A stretch of DNA of 26,698 bases from Betaproteobacteria bacterium. GTDB lineage: Bacteria; Pseudomonadota; Gammaproteobacteria; Burkholderiales; Burkholderiaceae_C. Location of the stretch: positions 1-26,698 of the forward strand of contig CANFOR010000009.1 of the NCBI GenBank assembly GCA_947448675.1, read 5' to 3'. The position numbers and the translations under genes are program-made. Under the pieces are notes generated by a model, which saw only the letters and a program-made list of their open reading frames with translations, was not told the origin of the DNA and searched no databases. Positions 8,183-15,689 of this stretch are shown here, piece by piece (the first letter of the stretch is position 1; each line of letters opens with the position of its first letter).

Positions 8183-8347
8183 ATGAAAACCTATCTCTGC
8201 ATCGTTTGCGGCTTTGTCTATGACGAGGCTGCAGGCCGCCCCGAAGACGGCATCGCCCCCGGTACACAATGGGCCGATGTGCCCGCCAGCTGGGCCTGCC
8301 CCGACTGCGGCGTGGCCAAGGCCGACTTTGAAGTCGTAGAAGTTTGA
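8183..8347 (+). CDS. Rubredoxin (54 residues)
   Basis: This small one-iron electron carrier has its Fe(Cys)4 site complete: Cys6 and Cys9 in YLCIVCGFVYDE, and Cys39 and Cys42 in SWACPDCGVAKADFE. The aromatic core (Tyr4, Tyr13, Trp30, Phe49) and the DGIAPGT turn are typical of rubredoxin. The start is fixed by the cysteine spacing and a weak GAAAG site. Its stop TGA shares one base with the ATG of the next gene, indicating translational coupling. It most likely shuttles electrons from that reductase to the rubrerythrin upstream. Confidence 0.96.
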   Translation: MKTYLCIVCGFVYDEAAGRPEDGIAPGTQWADVPASWACPDCGVAKADFEVVEV

Positions 8348-9594
8348 TGCAGCCCATCGTCGTCATCGGCACGGGCCTGGCGGGCTGGAGCGTGGTGCGC
8401 GAGCTGCGCAAACGCGCGCCCGACCCAGCAGCCATGCCGATCACCCTTGTGACGCATGGCAGTGGCGACTTCTATGCCAAGCCCTCGCTGTCCAACGCAT
8501 TTGCGCAGGGCAAAACGCCCACGCAACTGGTGAGCACGCCCGCTGAAAAAATGGCGACCACGCAGCAAGTGCAGCTCCTGGCCCATACCCGCGTGCTGCG
8601 CATCGACACCACCGCCCAGCAATTGCACACCAGTGCAGGCGTGTTGGGCTACCGCCAATTGGTCTTGGCCAGTGGCGCACAGCCGATTCGCGTGCCCTTG
8701 CAAGGCGACGCAGCGGCCCAAGTGCTGCCGGTTAACTCGCTGGAAGACTTTGCGCTGTTCCACCAGCAGCTTGTGGAGTTTCAAAAAGAGCCTGAAAATG
8801 AAGCAAAAGCCAGCGCAAATGCTCATGGATGCTGCGTAAGCAGCTCTGAAAATAATAGCAAGCTAAGCGCTAAAAAGCAGATCGTCATCATGGGCGCCGG
8901 TTTGATCGGCTGCGAGTTTGCCAACGACCTGGTGCAAGCGGGCCACCGCGTCAGCGTGGTTGACCCCGGCACGCGGCCCTTGGCAGCCTTGCTGCCCGAA
9001 GAGGCCAGTAGACAGTTGCAAATTGCACTCAGTGCCGCAGGCGTGCAGTGGCATTGGGGCTGCACAGTACAAGCTGTGAACCATGCACAGAGCAGCACAG
9101 ACGCTGGCCGATTGGCGCTGCAATTGTCCAACGGCAGCCAGCTGCCCGCCGACGTGGTGCTCAGCGCCATCGGCTTGCGCGCCGACATCGGCTTGGCCCA
9201 GGCCGCAGGCCTGCGCTGCGAGCGCGGCATTTGCGTCGACACCCTGTTGCAAACCAGCGCCGCCCATGTGTACGCGCTGGGCGACGCAGCGCAATACGCG
9301 CACGGCGCCACCTTACCCTACGTCATGCCCATCATGGCCGCTGCCAAGGCCTTGGCCGCCACCTTGGCGGGGCAACCCACTCCCGTGGTCTTCCCCGTCA
9401 TGCCAGTGGGCATCAAAACGCCAGCATTGCCTTTGGTGGTGGCCCCGCCACCGCTGGGAACCCTTGGCCAGTGGCAGCAGGCCGAAGCGGGCATCTGGCG
9501 GTTTGTCGATGCGCAAGGCCAGGTGCGCGGGTTTGCCTTGGCCGGGCCGAGCACGGCGCGGCGTGCGGAGCAAATTAAAATGCTACAAATTTAG
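8347..9594 (+). CDS. FAD-dependent rubredoxin--NAD(P)+ reductase with repeat-derived insert
   Basis: This 415-residue two-dinucleotide-fold flavoprotein of the pyridine nucleotide-disulphide reductase class probably moves electrons from NAD(P)H to the adjacent rubredoxin. The FAD fold starts at residue 4 (VVIGTGLAGWSVVRELRK, glycines 7, 9, 12), and KPSLSNAFAQGK and LVLASGAQP follow. The second fold is IMGAGLIGCEFANDL (glycines 183, 185, 188), and YALGDAAQY is the C-terminal flavin-contact motif. I start at the ATG sharing a base with the rubredoxin stop; a TTG one codon upstream is less likely. About 30 Ser/Asn/Lys-rich residues (146-177) between the two folds have no counterpart I know in the family and coincide with a dispersed DNA repeat. 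The stop codon lies in the loop of another repeat copy. Confidence 0.9.
   Translation: MQPIVVIGTGLAGWSVVRELRKRAPDPAAMPITLVTHGSGDFYAKPSLSNAFAQGKTPTQLVSTPAEKMATTQQVQLLAHTRVLRIDTTAQQLHTSAGVLGYRQLVLASGAQPIRVPLQGDAAAQVLPVNSLEDFALFHQQLVEFQKEPENEAKASANAHGCCVSSSENNSKLSAKKQIVIMGAGLIGCEFANDLVQAGHRVSVVDPGTRPLAALLPEEASRQLQIALSAAGVQWHWGCTVQAVNHAQSSTDAGRLALQLSNGSQLPADVVLSAIGLRADIGLAQAAGLRCERGICVDTLLQTSAAHVYALGDAAQYAHGATLPYVMPIMAAAKALAATLAGQPTPVVFPVMPVGIKTPALPLVVAPPPLGTLGQWQQAEAGIWRFVDAQGQVRGFALAGPSTARRAEQIKMLQI
8784..8877. repeat. Dispersed palindromic repeat inserted in frame within the reductase gene
   Basis: The core at 8842-8860 is AGCTCT, seven bases (GAAAATA), then ATAGCA, the same 6-7-6 layout as the other copies. 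The flanks (GCCAGCGC about 8809, ATGGATGCTGCGTAAGC at 8825-8841, AAGCGCT at 8865-8871) resemble, from memory, the longer interspersed repeat of Comamonadaceae genomes. The copy is open in the reductase frame and encodes its interdomain insert. Confidence 0.6.
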
Positions 9595-9599
9595 TAGCT
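9581..9599. repeat. Dispersed small palindrome at the reductase stop codon
   Basis: TGCTAC, seven bases (AAATTTA), then GTAGCT (5 of 6 pairs). The reductase stop TAG (9592-9594) spans the loop and the right arm, so the last residues of the protein come from the repeat. It begins the convergent gap between this gene and livF, which holds no clear terminator. Confidence 0.6.
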
Positions 9600-9715
9600 G
9601 CACACGCATATTTGGCGGGCATTGTAGGGCGTTTTTCGGTTTTTACAAGGCGCTAGCGTGCTGAGCGTATCGATACTGCCAAACCGCTGGCATGTCTTCG
9701 CGAGCTTTTGGCGTT

Positions 9716-10456
9716 CTACACAGCGCAGTATTTGCTTTGAATCGCTTCGTCGGCCAGCAGAGCTGCGGCGCTACCGTGGTGGACGATGCGGCCTTGGTCC
9801 AAGATGTAGGCGCGGTCGGAGACGCCGAGCGCGCGTTCGACGTTTTGCTCGACCAGCAGCATGGTCGTGCCCTGCGCCTTCATGCGTGCGAACAGCTCGA
9901 ACATTTCGTCAACCAGCACGGGCATGATGCCCTCTGAGGGTTCATCGAGCAAAATCATTTGCGGCTTGGCCATCATGGCCCGGGCAATGGCCAGCATTTG
10001 CTGTTCGCCGCCCGACATCGAGGTGGCCTCTTGGCCTAGCCGCTCTTTCAGGCGCGGAAAGGTGGCGGCAATTTCTTCGATCATGGCCTCGGTCTCGGCG
10101 CGGCGGGTGCTGGCAATCAGGCCCAGCGCAAGGTTCTCACGCACGGTCAGGCCGGGCACAATGCGGCGGTCTTCGGGCACATAGGCCAGGCCGTGGTGGA
10201 AGCGGGCGTGGGCGGGCGCCAGGCCAAGCGAGTGGTCTGCAAACGTGATGGCGCCGCTGAAGCGCGTGAGCAGGCCCATGATGGTGCGCAGGGTGGTGGT
10301 TTTGCCTGCGCCATTGCGGCCCATCAGGGTGACGATTTCGCCTTGGTGTACCTCGAGGTCAATGCCCTGCACCACATGGCTGCGGTCGTACCAAGCGCTG
10401 AGCTCGCGCACCTGGAGCAAGGGAGGGCTGGGGCTCACGGCAGGTGTGGCATTCAT
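9716..10456 (-). CDS. livF: Branched-chain-amino-acid-type ABC importer, ATP-binding protein
   Basis: This 246-residue ATPase is one of two that drive the importer encoded upstream. Walker A is GRNGAGKTT (46-54), the ABC signature is MSGGEQQ (147-153), Walker B is MILLDEP (167-173), and LLVEQNVERAL holds the downstream histidine-equivalent region of the LivF type, where Gln replaces His. The start ATG overlaps the livG stop as ATGA, so translation is coupled. It is the last gene of the leftward operon. The transported compound is not set by the ATPase; in this setting it is likely the catabolic substrate of the neighbouring oxidation genes and not leucine. Confidence 0.94.
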   Translation of the reverse strand: MNATPAVSPSPPLLQVRELSAWYDRSHVVQGIDLEVHQGEIVTLMGRNGAGKTTTLRTIMGLLTRFSGAITFADHSLGLAPAHARFHHGLAYVPEDRRIVPGLTVRENLALGLIASTRRAETEAMIEEIAATFPRLKERLGQEATSMSGGEQQMLAIARAMMAKPQMILLDEPSEGIMPVLVDEMFELFARMKAQGTTMLLVEQNVERALGVSDRAYILDQGRIVHHGSAAALLADEAIQSKYCAV

Positions 10457-11199
10457 TTGCCTTGGCCCAGGTAAACGCGGCGCACCTCGGCATTGGCGCG
10501 AATCTCGTCGGGCGTGCCTTCGGCCAAAAATTCACCGTGGTGTAGCACGATCAAGCGCTGGCAAATGCCCATCACCAATTTCATTTTGTGTTCGACCAAA
10601 ATCACGGTGCGTTCCTCGGCCAAGCGGGTGATGAGTTGCATCATCACGGTGGTTTCTTCGGGCGACATGCCCGCCGTGGGCTCGTCCATCAGCAGCAGTT
10701 TGGGCTCAGCAGCCAGGGCCATGGCGACCTCGAGCGCGCGCTGTTGGCCGTGGGCCAAATCGGCGCTGGGTTTGCTGGCCAAGCCCGCCAGACCGACGCG
10801 CTCTAGCAGGGCCTGGGCTTGCTCGGCCACGCCGGGCAGTTGGGCCCGGGCGCGCAAAAAGTCGAAGCGGGCATGGCGCATTTGCACCGCTACGCGCACG
10901 TTCTCGTGCACGCTGAGTTGTTTGAAAATATTGGTGATCTGAAAGCTTTTGGCAATGCCCCGGCGCGCGTACTGGTGTTGCGGCAAGCCGGTGACGTCGC
11001 TGCCTTCAAACAGCACGTGGCCGCTGCTGGGTGCAAAGGCCCCGCTGAGCACATTGAACAGGGTGCTCTTGCCGGCACCATTGGGCCCGATGATGGCGCA
11101 GAGTTGGCCCGCTTTGAACTGCACCGAGACATTGCTCAGCGCTTGGAAATTGCCAAATCGCTGGCCGACATTCTTGGCTTCTAAAATCGTTGCGCTCAT
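10453..11199 (-). CDS. livG: Branched-chain-amino-acid-type ABC importer, ATP-binding protein
   Basis: This 248-residue partner of LivF has Walker A GPNGAGKST (38-46), the LivG-type signature LAHGQQR (148-154, in place of LSGGQ), Walker B LLLMDEP (168-174), and a switch histidine in ILVEHKMKLV. The frame is open far upstream through livM, but the true start is the ATG at 11199: it gives the family N-terminus (MSATILEAKNVGQRFGN), has a GGAGAGG ribosome-binding site and overlaps the livM stop as ATGA. Confidence 0.94.
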   Translation of the reverse strand: MSATILEAKNVGQRFGNFQALSNVSVQFKAGQLCAIIGPNGAGKSTLFNVLSGAFAPSSGHVLFEGSDVTGLPQHQYARRGIAKSFQITNIFKQLSVHENVRVAVQMRHARFDFLRARAQLPGVAEQAQALLERVGLAGLASKPSADLAHGQQRALEVAMALAAEPKLLLMDEPTAGMSPEETTVMMQLITRLAEERTVILVEHKMKLVMGICQRLIVLHHGEFLAEGTPDEIRANAEVRRVYLGQGK

Positions 11200-12179
11200 G
11201 GGGCCTCTCCGCTTGCGGCCGTGCGCCTGCGCAATTGCTGCAAAAACGTGCCCCAAATGCCGCGCGGAAAAAACAGCACAAACACCATAAAAACCACGCC
11301 GACGATGGCCATCCAGTGCGAAGTCAGCGCAGTGACAACGTCTTCCAAATACAAAAACACTGCCGCACCGACAAAGGGGCCGAAGAAGGTGCCCATACCA
11401 CCCAGCAGGCTCATCATCACGGCTTGGCCCGAGAGCAAATAGTGCAGGGAGTCGATGGGCACCACCGATAAATGCAGGGCGCGCAAAGAGCCTGCCAAAC
11501 CACACAGCGCAGCTGAGAGCACAAAGACCAAAAGCTTGCTGCGGGCTACGTCGTAACCGCAGGCGCCGGCGCGTTTTTCGTTCTCGCGCACGGCCTCGAT
11601 CACCGCGCCAAAGGGTGACGCCAAAATACGCGAGACCAGCCACAGGGCAGCGGCCACAAAGATCCAAATCAGGTAGTACTTGGTGGTGGGTTGGTTGAAG
11701 TCGAGCGTGTAGCCAGCGACGTTCATCGGCTGCACCACCACGCCACGCAAACCGTTTTCGCCACCGGTAAAACGCTCGGCTTTGTAGAAGGCGTAGTAGA
11801 CAATTTGCCCCAAGGCTAGCGTGACCATGGAGAAATAAATGCCGCGTGTGCGAATTGCCAAATAGCCAATCAACAAACCGACCAAGCCCGAAGCCAGCAC
11901 GCCGATGGCAATGGCGGCCAACCACGGCACATCGCCGTGCACCATGGCAATGCCGGTGGCATAGCTGCCCACACCCAAAAAGGCGGCGTGGCCAAAAGAG
12001 AGCAAACCGGTGTAGCCAAACAGCAGGTTAAAACCCACGGCGAACAGGCCAAATATTAAAATATTCACGGCCAAAGCCTCGTAAGGCATCAGCAGTGGAA
12101 ACACCAGTAAAAACAGCAAAACCGCTGCAACGCGCCTGCGCTCTACGAATTTAGCTATTAATTGTATAGCGCTGTGCAT
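11196..12179 (-). CDS. livM: Branched-chain-amino-acid-type ABC importer, permease
   Basis: This 327-residue membrane subunit has about eight to ten hydrophobic helices and the LivM signature FNLLFGYTGLLSFGHAAFLGVG near residue 50. It also has the cytoplasmic coupling-loop region with AVRENEKRAGACGYD that contacts the ATPases. The start is the ATG at 12179, which shares a base with the livH stop (TGATG); a TTG one codon upstream is less likely. Codons 3-9 (AIQLIAK) fall on a copy of the AGCTAT-N7-ATAGCT palindrome, so the extreme N-terminus is probably repeat-derived. Confidence 0.93.
   Translation of the reverse strand: MHSAIQLIAKFVERRRVAAVLLFLLVFPLLMPYEALAVNILIFGLFAVGFNLLFGYTGLLSFGHAAFLGVGSYATGIAMVHGDVPWLAAIAIGVLASGLVGLLIGYLAIRTRGIYFSMVTLALGQIVYYAFYKAERFTGGENGLRGVVVQPMNVAGYTLDFNQPTTKYYLIWIFVAAALWLVSRILASPFGAVIEAVRENEKRAGACGYDVARSKLLVFVLSAALCGLAGSLRALHLSVVPIDSLHYLLSGQAVMMSLLGGMGTFFGPFVGAAVFLYLEDVVTALTSHWMAIVGVVFMVFVLFFPRGIWGTFLQQLRRRTAASGEAP
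12153..12170. repeat. Dispersed small palindrome at the 5' end of livM
   Basis: AGCTAT, seven bases (TAATTGT), then ATAGC on the + strand. It lies within the first ten codons of livM, just after the TGATG junction with livH, so it can form a hairpin where ribosomes restart. Confidence 0.6.
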
Positions 12180-13063
12180 CAACCCATGGCTCCGGCTTTG
12201 CCAAACAAGCCCTGGGGCCGCACCAAGAGCACCAAGGCCATCAGCACAAAGATCGACAGCTCGGCCAAATCGGGGGCAAACAGCGAGGTCAAACTAGAGA
12301 CGACGCCTACCAGCAAGCCCGCCACCACAGCCCCCGGCAGCGAGCCCATGCCCCCCACCACAGTGACCACAAAAGATTCGCCCAGCACCGTGATGCCCAT
12401 CTCGGGGTTGACGGCCCGTGTAGGTGCGGCCAGCACGCCCGACAGACCCGCAATGGCGGTGCCGATGGCAAACACCAAGAGCCAGACGCGGGCTACATCG
12501 ATGCCCAGCACACGCACAATTTCAGGGTCGCGCGAGCCCGCACGGATGATGAGGCCAAAGCGGGTTTTTTCGATAAAAAGCCACAGAGCCAGCACCACAA
12601 CTGCGGTGGCTGCTATCAAAAAAATACGGTACAGCGGGAAGTGGCCAAAGCCCAGGTTGACCGCACCGCGCAGCGCGGCCGGTGTGCTCGACGGCATGCC
12701 CTCAATACCAAACAGCACGCGCATGGCCTCGACCAGCACATAGCTCAGGCCAAAGGTCAGCAGCAGCGGGTAGTCGATGCCGCGCCCGTACAAGGGCCGC
12801 ACCAAAAAGCGCTCGGCCAGCAAACCCACCGTGCCCACTACCAGGGGCGTGATCAGCAGGCTGAGCACAAAGCTGCCGGTGGCGGCTTGAAAATACACCC
12901 CTAAAAATGCGCCGACCATAAAGAAGGCACCATGGGCAAAATTCACCACATTGAGCATGCCAAAAATGAGCGATAAGCCCAGTGCCAGCAAAGCGTAAAC
13001 CGCACCCAGCGCAATGCCGGTGACGATTTGCAAAAGCACCAAATTCAGGGTGATGTCGGACAT
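12179..13063 (-). CDS. livH: Branched-chain-amino-acid-type ABC importer, permease
   Basis: This 294-residue membrane subunit pairs with LivM. It has the LivH pattern GIALGAVYALLALGLSLIFGMLNVVNFAHGAFFMVGAF at residues about 14-50 (a known family landmark), about eight helices, and the coupling-loop segment IRAGSRDPEIVRVLGID near residue 185. The start at 13063 gives the normal family length and has AAGG upstream; longer in-frame extensions into the binding-protein gene are not credible. It lies 35 bases after the binding-protein gene and overlaps livM by one base. Confidence 0.94.
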   Translation of the reverse strand: MSDITLNLVLLQIVTGIALGAVYALLALGLSLIFGMLNVVNFAHGAFFMVGAFLGVYFQAATGSFVLSLLITPLVVGTVGLLAERFLVRPLYGRGIDYPLLLTFGLSYVLVEAMRVLFGIEGMPSSTPAALRGAVNLGFGHFPLYRIFLIAATAVVVLALWLFIEKTRFGLIIRAGSRDPEIVRVLGIDVARVWLLVFAIGTAIAGLSGVLAAPTRAVNPEMGITVLGESFVVTVVGGMGSLPGAVVAGLLVGVVSSLTSLFAPDLAELSIFVLMALVLLVRPQGLFGKAGAMG

Positions 13064-13098
13064 GTTGGCCTTATACGAAGTGGCGGCGCGCAACGCGG

Positions 13099-14361
13099 TC
13101 AGGTGCTGATTTTGTGGCCCATTTCTTCGCAGCTGCGCAGGTTTTTCTCGTTCGCAGCTTCGACGGCCAGCACATTGAAGACGTCGTACTTGTCTTTCAT
13201 GTTTTTGGACTTGCTCTCGACAATCACCACCGACTGCACCGACTGGTGGTCGCACTTGCGGTAGAACTGGTCGCCCTTGTACCAGTTGTACTGGAGCTGG
13301 CGCAACGCCAGGCTGACGCGTACATTGTCGGTGGCGTCGGCATTGAGCACCGCCTGCAAAACGCTGCGCACACCGGCATAGCCCAAGGCGCCGTAATCGG
13401 ACGGCACGATGCCGCCATAGGCCTTGCGGAACTTGTCGTTAAAGGCTTTGGCGGCGGGAATCGTGCCTTCCATGCCCCAGTAGTAAGAGGTACCGCCCAG
13501 AATGCCTTCAAAGGCCTCAGCGCCCCCGGCTTGGCGTGCGGTGTAGAGCAATACCGGCGCGATGATTTTGGTATTGGCTTTAAGGCCAAAGTCGGTGGCT
13601 TGTTTGGCCGAGTTGACCAAGTCGCGGCCAAAATTGGCGAGCACCAAAATGTCAGGTTTCAAAGCCTGGATGCGCGGCAAAAACGCCGAATAATCGGCCG
13701 CACCGAGCGGGTGGCGAATGTCGGCCAAGGTCTGCACGCCCATGCTCTGGCCTGCGCGTTGGAAGCCGCGCACCATCTCGTGGCCGTAGGCGTAGTCAGC
13801 GGTGAGGTAGACCACCTTTTTGCCAAATTTGGGGAAGGCATAGCGTGCCACGGCACCGGCTGTGAGATGCGGATTTAAGGCTTCGTGGAATGTGTAGAGG
13901 CTCCAGTCGCTGGCTTCGTTGATGGCGTCGGATTGGCTGATGGAATTGAAAATTACCTTGCGTTGTTTGGTAACCGCGTTGATCGACAGTTGCGTAGCTG
14001 CAGACAGTGAGCCAACGATGAAGTCGACCTTGTCTTTCTCGATCAACTCCAGCGTGCGTGTAGCGGCCTCGCCGGGGTTGAGTTTGTCGTCACGCACCAA
14101 GAGTTCGGCTTTGCGACCTTTGTAGCCGCCAGCAGCGTTGAACTCTTTTACCGCCAATTCAGCGGCGCGTACTTGGTCTTGTGCTTCGGCAGAAAACGCA
14201 CCAGTGAGCGGCACTGGAAAACCGATTTTGATCGGCGCGCCTTGTGCCCGTGAGAGCTGCAGCGCAAAAGGTGTGCTCGCCACCGCAACGCCGGTGGCCC
14301 CCATTTGTAAAACCCGGCGGCGCGCGGGATTGGCTACGGTTGTAGTGTGCAGTTGGCTCAT
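13099..14361 (-). CDS. ABC importer substrate-binding protein, Tat-type signal
   Basis: This 420-residue periplasmic binding protein of the LivK/AmiC fold captures the ligand for the LivHMGF importer. The N-terminus has a twin-arginine-like segment (ARRRVLQMGATG, residues about 13-24) and a hydrophobic stretch ending SRAQG, so export may be by Tat. The mature protein opens IKIGFPVPLTGAFSAEAQDQ, then EFNAAGGYKGRKAELLVRDDKLNPGEA, typical of type-I binding domains. Two cysteines near the C-terminus (KCDHQ and RSCEEMGH) are unusual and could pair. An AGGAG site fixes the start. Upstream genes in the same operon are the aromatic hydroxylase and the VOC protein, which argues that the ligand is an aromatic compound, not an amino acid. 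Confidence 0.9.
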   Translation of the reverse strand: MSQLHTTTVANPARRRVLQMGATGVAVASTPFALQLSRAQGAPIKIGFPVPLTGAFSAEAQDQVRAAELAVKEFNAAGGYKGRKAELLVRDDKLNPGEAATRTLELIEKDKVDFIVGSLSAATQLSINAVTKQRKVIFNSISQSDAINEASDWSLYTFHEALNPHLTAGAVARYAFPKFGKKVVYLTADYAYGHEMVRGFQRAGQSMGVQTLADIRHPLGAADYSAFLPRIQALKPDILVLANFGRDLVNSAKQATDFGLKANTKIIAPVLLYTARQAGGAEAFEGILGGTSYYWGMEGTIPAAKAFNDKFRKAYGGIVPSDYGALGYAGVRSVLQAVLNADATDNVRVSLALRQLQYNWYKGDQFYRKCDHQSVQSVVIVESKSKNMKDKYDVFNVLAVEAANEKNLRSCEEMGHKIST

Positions 14362-14382
14362 GCGAAGCTCCTGGTTGTTGTA

Positions 14383-14399
14383 TAAAAAATTATTTTTTA
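14383..14399. promoter_or_regulatory. AT-only palindrome between the hydroxylase and binding-protein genes
   Basis: TAAAAAAT, one base, ATTTTTTA: a perfect 17-base A/T palindrome filling half of the 35-base spacer in otherwise GC-rich DNA. It could be part of an internal promoter for the transporter genes or a weak attenuating hairpin. Function unknown. Confidence 0.3.
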
Positions 14400-15665
14400 A
14401 AACGATAGCACGGGCGTGCTTTGGTTTTGCAATGCGCTCGATTGTGCCGCAAGCGCAAGACAGTCGATGGCGGTTTCTTGCATCACCGTCATGGCGTCAC
14501 GCGCGGGGGTGTGGCTGGCTTGTTGCGCGGTGGCTTGCATATAGGCACCCAAGCGCCGTCCACGTGCCACGACCGCCTGGCCTGCGGGTAAACGCAGGGC
14601 TTGGTAGCTTTGCAGGGCCTGCGGGCTAGCACCATGCTGGTCGATGGCATCGGCCAAAGCCAAGGCGTCTTGCATGGCCTTGGTCACGCCCATGCCCACG
14701 TGGGGGCGGGCGACAAAGGCCGCGTCGCCCATCAGTGCCACGCGGCCCTGCACAATGGCTTCTGAAGACAGGTCGTAGATTGGTTGCAATAGGGGCTGCG
14801 TTGTTTTGGCAATGATTTCGGCAAAAGGCTTGGCCAGCATGCGCTGGGCATCGGCGCGCATTTGTGCAATGTTTGAGGCACTGATTTTTTGCGGCGCTAT
14901 GCCCAAGGGGTGGTGGACGCCAGCATCATCGCTCAGCAGTGCTTGCAATGCCGCTCCTTCAGAGGCCGGCCGGTACCATACAAAGTTGTAGGCACGTTCG
15001 CCGACGCCTGTGCGGTTGCCAGGCCCTGCTACTGGGTAGCCAATGAGTTGCTCACCGGGCGGTAGGCAAAAACCAAAATGCGCGAACACCGCAGTGTGGG
15101 TGGCGCGGCTGAGCACCGCTTCTTCACACACACCGCGCCAAGCCACATAGCCCGCGTATGCGGCCTGCGCTTGCGGCCACAGTTGTTGGCGCACGGCAGA
15201 GCGAATGCCGTCGGAGGCAATCAGCAGATCGGCCTGCCAATTGCCGGGCCCCGCAGCGGTGTTGGTTTGCACTTGCACACCAGAGGCATCTTGCATGAAC
15301 CGCTCTACGGCTTGACCCTGTTGATAGACGCCTACAGGCAAGCTCTCGCGCAGCAATTGGTAGAGGCGGCTCCAGGAGGTGAGCAACTGCGGCATGGGCC
15401 ACTGGCCCAGCAGCGCGTGGTGCTGCGCTCCGGCGCCGCCCAATGCAACGCGTTTTTGCACATGCACGCCGAGGTCGGTGTCTGCAGGCAGACCGCAATG
15501 CCGCAAGCCAGCAATCAGCGCGCTGTGGGTGACGATGCCTGCACCACGCCCATCGAGCGCACCCAGCGCCTTTTCTAGCACCGTCACGCTGTGGCCGCTG
15601 CGCAGCAGTGCATGGGCGGCCATTAAGCCGCCCAAAGAGCCACCAACAATTACAATGCGCGCCAT
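14397..15665 (-). CDS. FAD-dependent aromatic hydroxylase, 2,6-dihydroxypyridine-hydroxylase-like
   Basis: This 422-residue group-A flavoprotein monooxygenase probably uses NAD(P)H and O2 to add a hydroxyl to an electron-rich ring. The FAD fold is VIVGGSLGGLMAAHAL (GGSLGG 8-13). GRGAGIV (39-45), the DG motif ASDGIRSAVR (150-159) and GD motif GRVALMGDAAF (307-317) are all present. AGYVAWRG (171-178), LIGYPVAG (207-214), YNFVWY (226-231) and RPHVGMG (320-326) match, from memory, the actinobacterial 2,6-dihydroxypyridine 3-hydroxylase of nicotine breakdown more closely than salicylate or ubiquinone hydroxylases. The gene is between the VOC gene (24-base gap) and the importer (35-base gap). The substrate is inferred to be a heteroaromatic phenol; this is not proven. 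Confidence 0.85.
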   Translation of the reverse strand: MARIVIVGGSLGGLMAAHALLRSGHSVTVLEKALGALDGRGAGIVTHSALIAGLRHCGLPADTDLGVHVQKRVALGGAGAQHHALLGQWPMPQLLTSWSRLYQLLRESLPVGVYQQGQAVERFMQDASGVQVQTNTAAGPGNWQADLLIASDGIRSAVRQQLWPQAQAAYAGYVAWRGVCEEAVLSRATHTAVFAHFGFCLPPGEQLIGYPVAGPGNRTGVGERAYNFVWYRPASEGAALQALLSDDAGVHHPLGIAPQKISASNIAQMRADAQRMLAKPFAEIIAKTTQPLLQPIYDLSSEAIVQGRVALMGDAAFVARPHVGMGVTKAMQDALALADAIDQHGASPQALQSYQALRLPAGQAVVARGRRLGAYMQATAQQASHTPARDAMTVMQETAIDCLALAAQSSALQNQSTPVLSF

Positions 15666-15689
15666 GTTGGGATTGCCTCTGTTTGCGTG

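Noticed and set aside
8784..8877. Frameshift or pseudogene in the rubredoxin reductase
   Set aside because: The frame stays open through the insert, and both dinucleotide-binding motifs and the C-terminal GD motif remain in frame.
9595..9715. Small RNA or terminator in the convergent gap before livF
   Set aside because: Only a weak TTGTA/TACAA pairing with a long loop is visible; there is no convincing stem with a T run on either strand.
9658..9937. Short rightward frames opposite the end of livF
   Set aside because: They run antisense to a clear ATPase, with no ribosome-binding site or recognisable domain.
10453..11925. A 490-residue protein formed by extending livG upstream
   Set aside because: The extra part is livM read in another frame; the ATG at 11199 has a ribosome-binding site, a family-like N-terminus and an ATGA overlap.
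13064..13255. N-terminal extension of livH
   Set aside because: The added 64 residues are a shadow of the binding-protein gene, with no resemblance to LivH.
13099..14361. Amino-acid (leucine) transport as the importer's role
   Set aside because: The family name suggests it, but the operon contains aromatic-oxidation genes and no amino-acid genes; LivK-type importers carry many ligands.
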